In this document: in pieces, positions 1 through 10,511 of the stretch | Numbering within the stretch: position 1 is the first letter of the stretch | How the letters are laid out: the number at the start of each line of letters is the position of its first letter | Source: Coffea arabica | Lineage: Eukaryota; Streptophyta; Magnoliopsida; Gentianales; Rubiaceae | DNA: 64,000 nucleotides | Assembly (NCBI RefSeq): GCF_036785885.1 | Contig: NC_092326.1 | Span: 42,060,287 to 42,124,286 of the forward strand | Direction of reading: 5' to 3' | Program-made: the position numbers and the translations under genes | Notes under the pieces: model-generated | Database searches by the model: none | What the model saw: the letters and a program-made list of their open reading frames with translations, nothing else | Told to the model about the DNA's origin: nothing

Positions 1-1493
1 TTTGTTAGCATTATTGGGCTAAACGCTCATGATACAACAAAATTGGGCCAAGCCTAATACATTCTCCTACTCTAAATGGGCTGGCTAACTTGGTGACCCA
101 TTTAGTCCCAGGTTCATACGTCCACACACATGTGAGTTCTGACCCAGGCGATATACTTACTCGGAGTTCACCCCTGTTGTTGGTTTTGCATCACTCCAGA
201 ACCTATTGATACATTTCCAGAGGTACAAGAATGAAAAAAAGCCCAAAACACAAAAAAAGAAAAAAAAAAAGTCAGATTGATTATTATTATTTTTTTGGTC
301 TTTTTTTTTTAGGAGACTGGAAGCTGGTTGGTTGTAAAATTATAAAACTTTTTTGAATTGAAAAACTTATTACAATGCAAACATAGACCTCGTCTGACGT
401 GTACGTGGGGAGATGGACGATGTCTTGACGACTGGTTGAGGAATTGAAGTTGGTCAAGCATTGAATGTTTCGGGTCATGGTACCGGTCCCGTCTGGGGAC
501 CGCGATCAATTCAATTTGACCAACCCGCGGCACGGGCTGAGAGTTGAGACCATTTCACGCGCGCTCTTGGCCTCTAAGCTTCGCACTTCTTGGAACTTCA
601 GCTGCTGACACTGACCCCGTCGACTGCCAATCTAAGAAGACACCAGTAAATCACAAACGCTCTAGGGAGGGTCAATACGTGATCATACTACAATCCATTG
701 ATATTATTATTATTATTATTGGTAATCAAATAGCATTTCAATAAATTCATGAACATTTTGGAAATCTTTTCCTCATCAGTTGATCACCAACTGCTTTGGA
801 GGTGCTCCTGACTTGGTTGTCTGAAACCCTCATTTGTTGCAATTGGAGTGGAGGGTCTGAATTATTGTCTAAGGGCTTTTCGTTTCACATTCAAATTGAG
901 TGTTAGGAGAAAAAAAAAAAAAGCATTAATGGTCAATGAAGAAATTCCAAACTAGCATTTAAGATTCCTGATATTATTTGTTCACCATTCGTTTTCTGGT
1001 CTGAATATGCCGTCACTCATCTCATACATTGAGCTATTTATTCATTTATTTTTTACTTTGAAATTGAGACCGCATAATCCACATCGTCTTCGGATTGCCT
1101 GAGGATAATGATGGGATGATTTGGTCTATATTTACTGCCAGGACTTGATGTTATCTTCGGATTACTGCCAGGATTGGTCTATAATCAATCTTTTCTATGT
1201 TTTGTTATCTTGGACTCTGGATGCTTGTCCAATGTTGCAAATCTTGTGTGGTGTAAAAGATCCCAATTTCTCTCCGTCAAATTCATTTGATAATTAGCAA
1301 TATGATTTTTACCTATTTAAGGGCAAGCAAATGGTAAAATTATCTGTTTAGTTAATGAATATAACAAACGATTGTGACCAATATGTTTACATGGAGATAG
1401 TATTAGTTTCAATAGGGTCACAGGTGATAGCAAACAGAGAAGGTGGGATAAGACGTGAGATAGAAATTAAAGAGGAATTCACAAAGGAATTTA
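1..1493. other. Intergenic, no gene seen
   Basis: AT-rich sequence with homopolymer runs and a short ATT microsatellite near 703-720. Open frames here are short, lack splice-compatible partners and resemble no protein I know. Nothing else could be supported. Confidence 0.6.
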
Positions 1494-2139
1494 ATGTTTT
1501 AAAAATCGAATTGGACCGGCCGGTTCGACCGATCGAACCAGGAATCGGACAAGTTTTCGATTCAATTCACTATTAGAGTTGATTTATCATAAAAATTGCA
1601 AAAAATCAATTGGACTGTTTTACCCAAATTGACCCATGAACCGCAGTTTTTCATTTTTCCCATTTTTTTAAAAAAATGAACCTATAGTTTTAAACATAAA
1701 ACTCATATGTTGAACCTTCTATTCTCACCCTCAAACTCAAAGATCACCGTTTTATTTTGTAGTTCTATTACATTTTGTTTAATTTCAAAAGTTTCAATGC
1801 ATTTTGTTTAATTTCAGAATACGGTTATGGTTTGTGTAGGATTTAAAATTTTTTTCCTAGTAGGTACAAATTGAGATGAATTTATTTGTTTGAATTTACA
1901 ATTTTAAAAATTTATTTGTGCTTAAAAATATATAACTTTTTATTAGATGATGTCTTAGATTGGTCCATGGGATATCTTATTTTGTACACAAGTGTGTACA
2001 CACACACACACACACACATATAAATATATATATATATATTTTTATATAATCATCGAACCAGGGTTGAATTGGTCCGATCAATTGAATCTCAATCTGATCA
2101 CTTCACCGATTCAATTAACGATTCGGGTTTCAAAACAAT
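1494..2139. repeat. Non-autonomous TIR element (MITE-like)
   Basis: The left end (TGTTTTAAAAATCGAATTGG) and the reverse complement of the right end (ATTGTTTTGAAACCCGAATC) are recognisably related, and GGACCGG/GGTCCG motifs recur near both ends. The interior is non-coding and holds a CA/TA microsatellite at about 1995-2040. A similar terminal design occurs at 52645-53223, so the two may be one family. No clear target-site duplication was found, so superfamily is left open. Confidence 0.5.
1995..2040. repeat. (CA)n(TA)n microsatellite
   Basis: Alternating CA then TA dinucleotides inside the MITE-like element at 1494-2139. Confidence 0.85.
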
Positions 2140-2914
2140 GCTTAGCATGAGATCTTCTCTCACTTCCCACCCATTTCCTATCCCATGTTTCATTATCTTG
2201 CCATTTCTCTTTAGAAAGAATCATATTCTTTTTTTTCGGTTTCTTTAAGTTCCAATAACTAATTTCAAGGTAAAAAATAAAATATTAAACCAACACAATA
2301 AAATAGAAAATTATAAAATACAACGGAACATTTTCATAAATTCTATTTTTCTCCACTTTTTTTAGTTTGTTACTATCTTACTGTAATTTTTTTACCCTGC
2401 TATTAGTTATTAGAATTGAGGGAAAAAAAGAATTAATCAGATGTTTGTGAAGGTCAAATAACAATGTGACAAAAGGTGGCATAGAGAGTTGGATAAGAAG
2501 TGGGACACAAGATCTTTTGCATCATTTTACTTTCTTTCTTTCTTTTTTTTTTTTTTTAATTTTGCATTTTTAGTGTAGAATATAAATCAAGAATGGACTT
2601 AATTTACATTTGTCACTTAATAACTCTGGGGCTGGATATATGAATTTTTTTTTATTGCTAATAGATCGAGAAATTTATTCTTCAACTGCCGTAACATATT
2701 TTGCATGGCAATAATCATCATAACTAAATAGACTAGCCATGCCATTGTCTTGTTACTAAGAAATAGTCTTGCCCTGTCTCCTGGCCTCGTGGGCCGTTTC
2801 AAAACGGCACACTAGTATAAGAAAAGTTACAATTTGTGACTTTATTTTGGTAGTTTTACGTTGAAAGTCAATCAAGCAGCCAATTATCAGAGGGAGAGAT
2901 CCAACCTTAGAAAC

Positions 2915-2958
2915 AGTCTAACAACGATGAATCAATTCAAAGGTTGAACTTTATTACT
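2915..2958 (+). promoter_or_regulatory. Shared upstream block, tandem gene 1
   Basis: AGTCTAACAACG at 2915-2926 followed by TTCAAAGGTTGAACTTTA. The same two pieces occur upstream of tandem gene 3 (8400-8438), and the first also upstream of tandem gene 2 (5850-5862). TTCAA-AGG-TTGAA is an inverted repeat. In genes 1 and 3 the block lies 73 and 75 bp before the TATA box. A cis-regulatory role is inferred from this conservation of sequence and spacing. Confidence 0.5.
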
Positions 2959-2987
2959 GCATGTCCCTCTTACGTACTGTTCTCTAT

Positions 2988-2996
2988 CTATATATA
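2988..2996 (+). promoter_or_regulatory. TATA box of tandem gene 1
   Basis: CTATATATA about 200 bp before the ATG at 3193. No ATG lies between the expected transcription start (near 3020) and that codon, which supports the chosen start. Confidence 0.6.
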
Positions 2997-3192
2997 CGTA
3001 CGCCACCTTCAATCCTCTCCATATCACAACATATTTTTGTACTACTTCACAGTTCAAAATCTCCATATTCTCAATTCATAGACACATTAATTGTAGTCAG
3101 ATATCCCTAACTAAGCCTTCAATCTTCAGGCGATTTTAATTGTCTAATAGATTCAATTTATCTATAAGAGTTCCTTTAGAATCACCAATTAC

Positions 3193-4440
3193 ATGGCAAC
3201 CCTTCAATCTTCAGCCTTATTGCAATATTCATCACCTAAAATATGCAGAGAACGCACCACCTCAGCGATTCTTGGTATCCCAAAATCAAGGACTAGTAAT
3301 ATCCCCCTCCACAATCTCCAACAAGCTGGACCATTGGTGAAGGAGATGGAGTTGGCTAGAGGTTTCATTGGCCACAAAAAATTTACAAAGAAAAATGATG
3401 AAAATGTGCTAGCGGATTCATTAGTGATGGCAAAGCTTTATGCAGTGTTGGAAGCAGTTGCAGATAGAGTGGAAATGCATAAGAATATTGGAGAGCAGCG
3501 AGCCAACTGGAACAGCCTACTTTTGACGTCTATCAATGCAATTACTCTTGCAGCTTCAACAATGTCCGGTATTGCGGCCACAACTGCGGTTGGAGCCGGC
3601 ACTCCCTTGGCGGCTTTGAAGCTATCTTCCACGATGATGTTTCTCGCAGCAACCGGGATGTTGTTCATAATGAATAAAATCCAACCATCACAACTAGCAG
3701 AAGAACAGCGAAATGCTGCAAGATTGTTCCAGCAGCTGCAAAAACAAATCGAAACAACGATAGCCATAGGCAAACCTACAGATGATTATGTAGAGGAAGC
3801 AATGGAGAGAGTTTTGGCACTTGACAAGGCCTATCCACTTCCTCTCCTTGGTGTCATGCTCGAGAAATTCCCATCTAAAGTAGAACCAGCAGTTTGGTGG
3901 CCTCAACAAGCAAAAGAGTCCGCCCACAAGACGGGTTCAAAAGCGAATGGCTGGAACTCGAAGCTTGAGAAGGAAATGAGATCGATTGTGGAGGTTATAA
4001 GAAGAAGAGATAAAGCAGACTATTTGAGCTTGGGTGGAAAAGCCTTGAAGCTGAACAAATGGTTAGCCATAGGTGGTCCTTTATTAACAGGGCTAGCAGC
4101 CGTGGGCTCTGCTTTTGTGTCTTCTTCTTCTCAAGTTGGTTTCTTGGCAGCCATGCTTGGAGTTGTGGGCGGTTCATTGGCAAGCATTGTAAACACGTTA
4201 GAGCATGGAGGACAAGTTGGAATGGCGTTTGAGATGTACAGGAGCAATGCCGGTTTCTTTAAACTCATGGAAGAATCTATAGAGTCTAACTTGATGGAGA
4301 GACGGGAACATGGTGAATTGTTTGAGATGAAGGTGGCATTGCAATTAGGGAGGAGCGTATCAGAGCTGAGAGATCTCGCAGCTTCTCCAGAAAACAAAGA
4401 AGGAGGTGCTAAGGAGGAGTTTGCAAGCAAACTTTTCTGA
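3193..4440 (+). CDS. At4g22030-like protein, tandem copy 1
   Basis: Intronless gene, 415 aa. It belongs to the plant family usually catalogued as 'probable F-box protein At4g22030-like'; I see no F-box motif, so that name should not be read as function. The N-terminal 40 residues are rich in Ser/Thr and basic residues with few acids, like a plastid transit peptide (inference). Two long hydrophobic, Ala/Gly-rich segments lie at about 108-160 and 289-335, suggesting membrane association. Between them are the conserved stretch NKIQPSQLAEEQRNAARLFQ (161-180) and LPLLGVMLEKFP. The C-terminus EEFASKLF is nearly identical in all three copies. It is the first of a same-strand tandem trio with copies at 6103-7413 and 8598-9878. 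The start is the first ATG after a TATA box at 2988. Biochemical function is unknown. Confidence 0.85.
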   Translation: MATLQSSALLQYSSPKICRERTTSAILGIPKSRTSNIPLHNLQQAGPLVKEMELARGFIGHKKFTKKNDENVLADSLVMAKLYAVLEAVADRVEMHKNIGEQRANWNSLLLTSINAITLAASTMSGIAATTAVGAGTPLAALKLSSTMMFLAATGMLFIMNKIQPSQLAEEQRNAARLFQQLQKQIETTIAIGKPTDDYVEEAMERVLALDKAYPLPLLGVMLEKFPSKVEPAVWWPQQAKESAHKTGSKANGWNSKLEKEMRSIVEVIRRRDKADYLSLGGKALKLNKWLAIGGPLLTGLAAVGSAFVSSSSQVGFLAAMLGVVGGSLASIVNTLEHGGQVGMAFEMYRSNAGFFKLMEESIESNLMERREHGELFEMKVALQLGRSVSELRDLAASPENKEGGAKEEFASKLF

Positions 4441-5849
4441 TAGGTTGTTGTCAAAATTTGACAAACTCTTGTAAATTTATCCTGTACACACATGAATAGC
4501 AAACGTAATCTGTATATTTTCTGACTTGGATTACTAATATCAAATGTGGTAAAAAATTTTTTAATTCTTTACATTTCTGAATAGGAAATGTAATCTGTAT
4601 AATTTTTTGACTAGAATTATTAATCAAATGTGGTGATTCTTTTAATTCTTTCTAATTGTTAATTTTGACTTGTTGGCATGAATTGCTTCAGTTCAAACAA
4701 GATACAACCAGATGTCTCATTTTTATTTTCGTTTTGCATCGACTTTCTCAGGTTATTGGTTTATCCTATTGCCATTGTCGGGTTTCCTTCCTGTAATTAA
4801 TATATATTTCAAGTCACTGTGACATCGTACGATTTGACCAAAACAACTCGGAGACCATTTCACTCGAGCTCTTCGTTAGGCTGCATGCATCTTCAAACTT
4901 GAATTCCCGTCTGATTAAGCGTCCTTTCGAAACCAGAATTTAATTGACATTCGGACCTGCTTGCATTAATTATGCAATGAAGCCAAGTTTCCTCCACAAC
5001 CATTAGGTGAACTTAAAAAAGTCATAGGTACTGTGCACACGAATGCTTAGTTCCGTAAAATCCTGTTGAGCTTTAGGTGCATTCAAATGCCTAAATCTTG
5101 TATAATTCATGAGTAAGAATAGTAATTAGCACATGTATTACATATGTGCATCGAAGCTCTATGCCTTAACCAAACGTTTGCTTCAAGTCTAAACTGCTCA
5201 ATTTTTGTTTAAGGGCTATACTTAAATTTTCAGCCATTCTTTTCCATTTTATTTCTAGTTAAATTCAACTCGAAAAATATACTACTTTAGAAAAAGCATT
5301 AATCCCTTATACATCTTAAAACGGAATGCTTTAAGAGATGGATTGAAATACTGAAGAAACGTGAAATGCTAATGTAGATCGGATTGTGAGCCTAATTGTA
5401 GACCACGAATTAGATCTAAGAGATACATGCTTATGATGATAAAGAAAAATGATACCGATTACGTTGAATAATGTTATTAGAAAATTTAAGTGATTCTTGA
5501 ATATTCCACATGAATCAAAAGTCAGCCAGTAAATCGTACCTAACTATTTTATAAACGAATACCAGGTTAATCAACAAGAGTATTTTGTATGGCACTTGTT
5601 GCATCCTTGGGATGGTGTTCTGAGATATGCATCACTATTTCTTTCTTTTGATGAAATACTGAAAAGACTTGTAATCCCATTAAAATAATGTTGCAGGATA
5701 ACAATCGAATGGTCTTGCCTCGTGGGTAGGCTGTTTCAAAGTTTTCATATACTAAAATACTAATACTAGTTGATTTCTCTCGTATTATGGTTATACTCAA
5801 TCCAAGCGGCTCAGTCCATTCATTAGGAAGTCTTTCAATGAGGAGAAGT
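4441..5849. other. Spacer between tandem copies 1 and 2
   Basis: No gene seen. The first part is probably the 3' UTR of copy 1. It contains a diverged direct duplication of about 75 bp: 4494-4570 and 4579-4651, both reading AATCTGTATA ... CAAATGTGGT ... TTTTAATTCTTT. Confidence 0.6.
4494..4651 (+). repeat. Tandem duplication in 3' flank
   Basis: Two adjacent, diverged copies of about 75 bp share GTAATCTGTATA, CAAATGTGGT and TTTTAATTCTTT in the same order. They begin just after the stop codon of tandem gene 1. Confidence 0.7.
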
Positions 5850-5862
5850 AGTCTAAACAACG
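5850..5862 (+). promoter_or_regulatory. Shared upstream block, tandem gene 2
   Basis: AGTCTAAACAACG, 253 bp before the ATG. It matches the blocks at 2915 and 8400. The second half of the module (TTCAAAGGTTGAAC) is reduced to CGTTCAACC here. Confidence 0.4.
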
Positions 5863-6102
5863 TTCAACCAATTCTACTGTAACAGCTTATTGCGCTACTA
5901 TATCTGCTCTTATGTCTATTGTCCTCTACAGAGACTACAATTACATATATTAAAGTATCAAACACCACCTTCGATCTTACTTCAAACTCAATCAAGATAT
6001 ATATTGTCTGATTTCAGTCATCTACTTAAAATTGTTCACATCACAAAAATACTGCATTGGATTGGGTTGGACAGCCACAAGAGGTTTGCTTTAGAACAAA
6101 CA

Positions 6103-7413
6103 ATGGCATCTCTTCAAGCTTCGGCTTTTATATTCCACTCAACATCACCCTCTCCTTTGTTCAGGCTTCACCAGAAGCGAACCGTAAAGGCGATTCTTAA
6201 TCATGTCACTCAACCGGGGTCATCAAACGGCCACAATGGACAATCGGGGGCGGCGAAGCTGGCCAGGGACTTTATGTCTTTGATCACTGCAACTACTCAT
6301 GATCAGAAACATGAGGCCAGCTCCAATAATAACAGAAAATTGAACAACATCCATGCTGATGCTGATGGCTCTGATGATACTATGATAGTAATGGCAAAGC
6401 TCTATGTAATTGTGGAGGCAGTTGCAGATAGAGTGGTGATGCACAATAATATTGGCCAGCAGAGAGAAAATTGGAACAGCCTACTTTTGGCATCCATCAA
6501 TGCAATAACTCTTGCTGCTGTAACAATGTCCGCTATTGCCGCAACAAGTGCGGATGGTGCCGGTGCTCCTGTTACAGCTTTAAAACTGTCGTCTACTATT
6601 ATGTTTGTTGCAGCAACTGGGATGCTGTCGATAATGAATAAAATCCAACCATCCCAACTTGCAGAAGAGCAACGAAATGCTGCAAGATTATTTCAACAGT
6701 TGCACAATCAAGTCCAAATACTTATAAACATTGGAAATCCTGCTGAAAATGATGTGAAGGAAACAATAGAGAAAGTTTTAGCTGTTGATAAGGCATTTCC
6801 GCTTCCTCTCCTTGGTGTCATGCTTGAAAAATTCCCACGTATGGTAGCACCAGCAGTTTGGTGGCTTCGACAGCAGCCAGGGCAAGCTGAGGAGCTGACC
6901 ACTAAGATGGAATGTTCCAATGGCTGGAACGTAAAACTCGAGAAGGAAATGGAAACAATTCTTGAGGTTATAAGGAGAAAAGATAAAGCAGAATATCTGA
7001 GGCTGGGCGGGAAAGCCTTGAAACTGAACAAAGTGTTGGCTATAAGTGGTCCTGTATTAACAGGGCTAGCAGCCATTGGTTCTGCTTTTACGGGATCTCC
7101 TTCTCATGGGTTTTGGGCAGCTATGCTAGGAGTTGTAGGTGGTGCGTTGGCAAGCATTGTTAACACAGTAGAGCATGGAGGACAAGTTGGAATGCTTGTC
7201 GAGATGTACAGGACCAATGCTGGTTTCTTTCAACTTATGGAACAAACTATAGAATCTAATATGATGAATAAACAGGAAAACGGTGAATTATTTGAAATGA
7301 AGGTGGCATTGCAATTAGGAAGGAGCCTATCAGATCTTAGAGATCTTGCATCTTCCTCTTCTTCTTCCAATGGAGAAGAACATGTCGAGGAGTTTGCTTG
7401 CAAACTTTTCTGA
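6103..7413 (+). CDS. At4g22030-like protein, tandem copy 2
   Basis: Intronless, 436 aa from the ATG at 6103. The frame stays open upstream to 5890, but those 71 residues have no counterpart in the sister copies. The start MASLQASAF aligns with MATLQSSAL of copy 1, so 6103 is preferred. It has the same architecture: a transit-peptide-like N-terminus, then a copy-specific low-complexity insert rich in Asn, Asp and Ala, two hydrophobic Ala/Gly-rich segments, the NKIQPSQLAEEQRNAARLFQ motif and the C-terminus EEFACKLF. It is more diverged from copies 1 and 3 than those are from each other, for instance WWLRQQPGQ where the others have WWPQQA. No F-box is visible. Function is unknown; membrane or plastid location is inferred only from composition. 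Confidence 0.82.
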   Translation: MASLQASAFIFHSTSPSPLFRLHQKRTVKAILNHVTQPGSSNGHNGQSGAAKLARDFMSLITATTHDQKHEASSNNNRKLNNIHADADGSDDTMIVMAKLYVIVEAVADRVVMHNNIGQQRENWNSLLLASINAITLAAVTMSAIAATSADGAGAPVTALKLSSTIMFVAATGMLSIMNKIQPSQLAEEQRNAARLFQQLHNQVQILINIGNPAENDVKETIEKVLAVDKAFPLPLLGVMLEKFPRMVAPAVWWLRQQPGQAEELTTKMECSNGWNVKLEKEMETILEVIRRKDKAEYLRLGGKALKLNKVLAISGPVLTGLAAIGSAFTGSPSHGFWAAMLGVVGGALASIVNTVEHGGQVGMLVEMYRTNAGFFQLMEQTIESNMMNKQENGELFEMKVALQLGRSLSDLRDLASSSSSSNGEEHVEEFACKLF

Positions 7414-8342
7414 AGTTTTGCGAACTTGTGCGTTAGACTAAGATAACATATCATTTTTTAGGTAATAGACCTTTGTTGTAGTTGAAAAATGGTTTTAAAA
7501 TGGAAGTCATGTATTCGTCATACTCACATGTTCAGCTTTTACAACGCTGGATATTTCTGGACTCGGTTCTTGGTTTTGAATATGTCCTCAGGTTGAACAG
7601 TATGAGATAGCCCTAAGGGCTTCATTCATTTAGAAAAATTTAAATGTGGGTGAATTCAGTTTCAATCAGTACCATGTGTTAGAACATGTTTTTGGACCAT
7701 AGGTTGTCCACCAACAAAGTCGATGTGAGGGTTCTTACATATTGTCCACCAATATAACTCTCACATTAACAGTTGTATCCAAATTCGAACATATATTCTT
7801 TTTTTTGTGGGAAAGTGGTTGACTCTTATCAATTGAATCAACTTATGTTGGTACTGCAAATATATGTTTTAAGACAAATGCTGAAAGTCAAAAGTTTGAA
7901 GATTAATAAGGGACTTCTTTTTTTTTTTGGTTTGAAAGTAAACATTAGAGAGTACAAATTTATTTTGATGTCTAAGTTGAGATTATACAAACAATCTAAA
8001 ATTTATAAAAGTTGTGCTTGAATTGTATGATCGCCAACATGTATTCATGAAACCATGAAACTTGTTGGTAAAAATATTTGAGGTTGCTATTACCGCAGCC
8101 CTAATTCTTTAAGATAAAATTTTGAGCATTCCCACCACAATATTTTGCAAGAGCATACACATTATCCTCGCAATACCACCATGCAAAAGATAATGAAGTA
8201 TTAATAATCTAGACAAATTGATGAACGGCAGAATTTGGCAAATTAATTCTACCTTGCCTCTTTGCCCAATTGGATTTTCAAATCCATATTTCTTGGATTC
8301 ATAATTTTGAGAATCAATAGATTCAGCAACCAATTGGTGGGC
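7414..8342. other. Spacer between tandem copies 2 and 3
   Basis: Non-coding, AT-rich, with poly-T runs. No gene, RNA or clear repeat end recognised. Confidence 0.6.
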
Positions 8343-8350
8343 TGACGTCA
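8343..8350 (+). promoter_or_regulatory. TGACGTCA bZIP-type site
   Basis: Perfect 8-bp palindrome TGACGTCA, the core bound by TGA-class and other bZIP factors (known motif). It lies 132 bp before the TATA box of tandem gene 3. I did not find it before copies 1 or 2. Function here is inferred. Confidence 0.4.
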
Positions 8351-8399
8351 TTGGTTCAGTGACTTGGTCTAAATGTCTAATAAACCAAAGACCAGAAAC

Positions 8400-8438
8400 A
8401 GTCTAAACAAAGAACCGATTCAAAGGTTGAACTTTAGG
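8400..8438 (+). promoter_or_regulatory. Shared upstream block, tandem gene 3
   Basis: AGTCTAAACAAAG followed by TTCAAAGGTTGAACTTTA, nearly the same as 2915-2958 before tandem gene 1 and at almost the same distance from the TATA box (75 versus 73 bp). Confidence 0.5.
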
Positions 8439-8474
8439 AGCACATTCAAACCTTTCATTGTCAACAGCCCCCTC

Positions 8475-8482
8475 TATATATA
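8475..8482 (+). promoter_or_regulatory. TATA box of tandem gene 3
   Basis: TATATATA 123 bp before the ATG at 8598. It lies inside the upstream extension of the open frame, which argues that the in-frame ATG at 8373 is not the start. Confidence 0.6.
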
Positions 8483-8597
8483 CCATATTGGCATATTCCT
8501 CTTCTCCACCCCTTTGTATCATATCATTTCAAGTTTTCAACAAATACAATTCTCAAAAAAACACTTTGCAACCTCTTCTTCAATCACAAGCACAAAT

Positions 8598-9878
8598 ATG
8601 TCAACACTTAACTCTTCTGGCATCCTACACTCATCTCCCTATTCTGCAGTATCCCCCAGTCCATGCAAGAAAGGCACATTTATGTCTATCTCAAAATCAC
8701 GGACTACAAATATTCAAAATCTCCAAACTAGAGTTTTTGGAGATGAGCTGGAGTTGGGCAGAGATTTGATAATCAAATCTTTGACCGGTACCCTTCTCAA
8801 GAAACAGGCAAACACCATTAGACCTGGTAGAGACAGTGCTGATGAATCAGCTGATTCATTGGTGCTGGCAAAGTTATACGCCATCTTGGAGGCAGTTGCG
8901 GATAGAGTGGAGATGCATAAAAATATTGGGGAGCAGCGAAAAAACTGGAACAGCCTACTTTTGTCGTCCATTAATACAATTACTCTTGCTGCCGCAACGA
9001 TGTCGGGAGTTGCAGCCACAACTGCTGTTGGCAGTGCTCCTGTGGCAGCCTTAAAGATGTCCTCTACTCTAATGTTTCTTGCAGCAACTGGAATGCTATT
9101 GATAATGAATAAGATTCAACCCTCCCAACTTGTAGAGGAGCAAAGAAGTGCTACAAGATTGTTCCAGCAGTTGCATAATGAAGTCCAAACAGTTATAAGG
9201 ATAGGTCATCCCACAGACAAGGATGTAAAGGAAGCAATGGAGAAAGTTTTGGCACTTGACAAGGCCTATCCACTTCCTCTCCTTGGTGTCATGCTCGAAA
9301 AATTCCCATCTAAAGTAGAACCTGCAGTTTGGTGGCCTCAACAGGCAAACGATTCCTCCCACAAGACGGGTTCAAAATCGAATGGCTGGAGCTCGAAGCT
9401 TGAGAAGGATATGAGATCAATCGCTGAGGTTCTAAGGATTAAGGATGAAGCAGAATATCTAAGGCTGGGTGGGAAAGCCTTAAAATTTAACAAATTGTTA
9501 GCCATAAGCGGTCCGTTTTTGACTGGCATTGCTGCCATTGGTTCTGCTTTTGTGGGCTCTTCTTCTCATATTGGTTTCTTGGCGGCCATGCTTGGAGTCG
9601 TGGGCGGCGCATTGGCAAGCATCGTCAACACATTCGAGCATGGAGGACAAATTGGAATGGTGTTTGAGATGTACAGGAGCAATGCCGGGTTCTTTAAACT
9701 TATGGAGGAATCCATAGAATCCAATATGATGGAGAGACGAGAAAATGGTGAATTATTCGAAATGAAGGTAGCTTTGCAACTAGGAAGGAGCTTATCCGAG
9801 CTCAGAGATCTTGCATCTGCTTCTTCTTCTTCAAACGAAGTTGAAGATGTCAATGAGTTTGGTAGCAAGCTATTTTGA
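8598..9878 (+). CDS. At4g22030-like protein, tandem copy 3
   Basis: Intronless, 426 aa from ATG 8598 (MSTLNSSGIL). The frame is open back to 8373 but crosses the TATA box, so the downstream ATG is chosen. It is closest to copy 1: long stretches of the second half are almost identical, including KAYPLPLLGVMLEKFPSKVE and the MYRSNAGFFKLMEESIES region, which points to recent duplication or gene conversion. It shares the Ser-rich, basic N-terminus, two hydrophobic Ala/Gly-rich segments, the IQPSQL motif (here followed by VEEQRSATRLFQQL) and the C-terminus NEFGSKLF. No F-box motif is seen. Function is unknown; a stress-type promoter is hinted at by the TGACGTCA site upstream, which is inference only. 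Confidence 0.85.
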   Translation: MSTLNSSGILHSSPYSAVSPSPCKKGTFMSISKSRTTNIQNLQTRVFGDELELGRDLIIKSLTGTLLKKQANTIRPGRDSADESADSLVLAKLYAILEAVADRVEMHKNIGEQRKNWNSLLLSSINTITLAAATMSGVAATTAVGSAPVAALKMSSTLMFLAATGMLLIMNKIQPSQLVEEQRSATRLFQQLHNEVQTVIRIGHPTDKDVKEAMEKVLALDKAYPLPLLGVMLEKFPSKVEPAVWWPQQANDSSHKTGSKSNGWSSKLEKDMRSIAEVLRIKDEAEYLRLGGKALKFNKLLAISGPFLTGIAAIGSAFVGSSSHIGFLAAMLGVVGGALASIVNTFEHGGQIGMVFEMYRSNAGFFKLMEESIESNMMERRENGELFEMKVALQLGRSLSELRDLASASSSSNEVEDVNEFGSKLF

Positions 9879-10509
9879 TAGATCAGGATTTTCTTACCCG
9901 GACGAACTCGAGTCAATGATTGTGTGTATATACTTGTATAACTGACTTTTTTTTAATCTGTAATTCTATTGACCAGATCTATTACATTCAATTATTTTAT
10001 TCTTTTAAGTATGTTGATTCTGGGTATAGATATAAGTAATTGGTTTAGACTCAACAGCAACTTCTTAATAATTGAGATATCAAGAAGTTAAATTGAAAAC
10101 AGCAACTTCTTAATAATTTTCTTATGAAATACTTTTCCACATTATTTGTCAAATCTCCTATCCAATTTAATTTGCAACATCAATACTTACGTGGGGTCCT
10201 AGGCAGCTTGAAACTTTTCAGCTAATGTGGGACGGTGCTATTCAATTATATTGTGAATTGTGAAGTTAAACATCAAGAAGTTAAACTTTTCATCAATACT
10301 TCTTTTGTTTATTCATCTCCGCTAGTTCTAATTTTCTTATGATTATCAATTGTAGTAATCATCCATCTTGTTGAAAGCGTGTTTGTGTACATTTGAAGAC
10401 AACTTTTTAGATTCCATCTCTAAAGAGCTCTCAATCTCCCATCCTCTTTTCTAAGAATTTTGATCTATTTTAATTATATGAAATACATTAAATGCTTCCA
10501 TTACATACA
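9879..10509. other. Intergenic after tandem array
   Basis: No gene seen. A 20-bp string ACAGCAACTTCTTAATAATT occurs twice (near 10049 and 10099), and AACTTCTT/AAGAAGTT pairs around it can form a short hairpin, perhaps the remains of a small element. Confidence 0.5.
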
Positions 10510-10511
10510 TA

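Noticed and set aside
5890-6102. Upstream in-frame extension of tandem copy 2 (71 residues)
   Set aside because: Not shared with the sister copies, and the ATG at 6103 aligns with their starts.
8373-8597. Upstream in-frame extension of tandem copy 3 (75 residues)
   Set aside because: It crosses a good TATA box, so it should lie before or at the transcription start; the sister copies begin at the later ATG.
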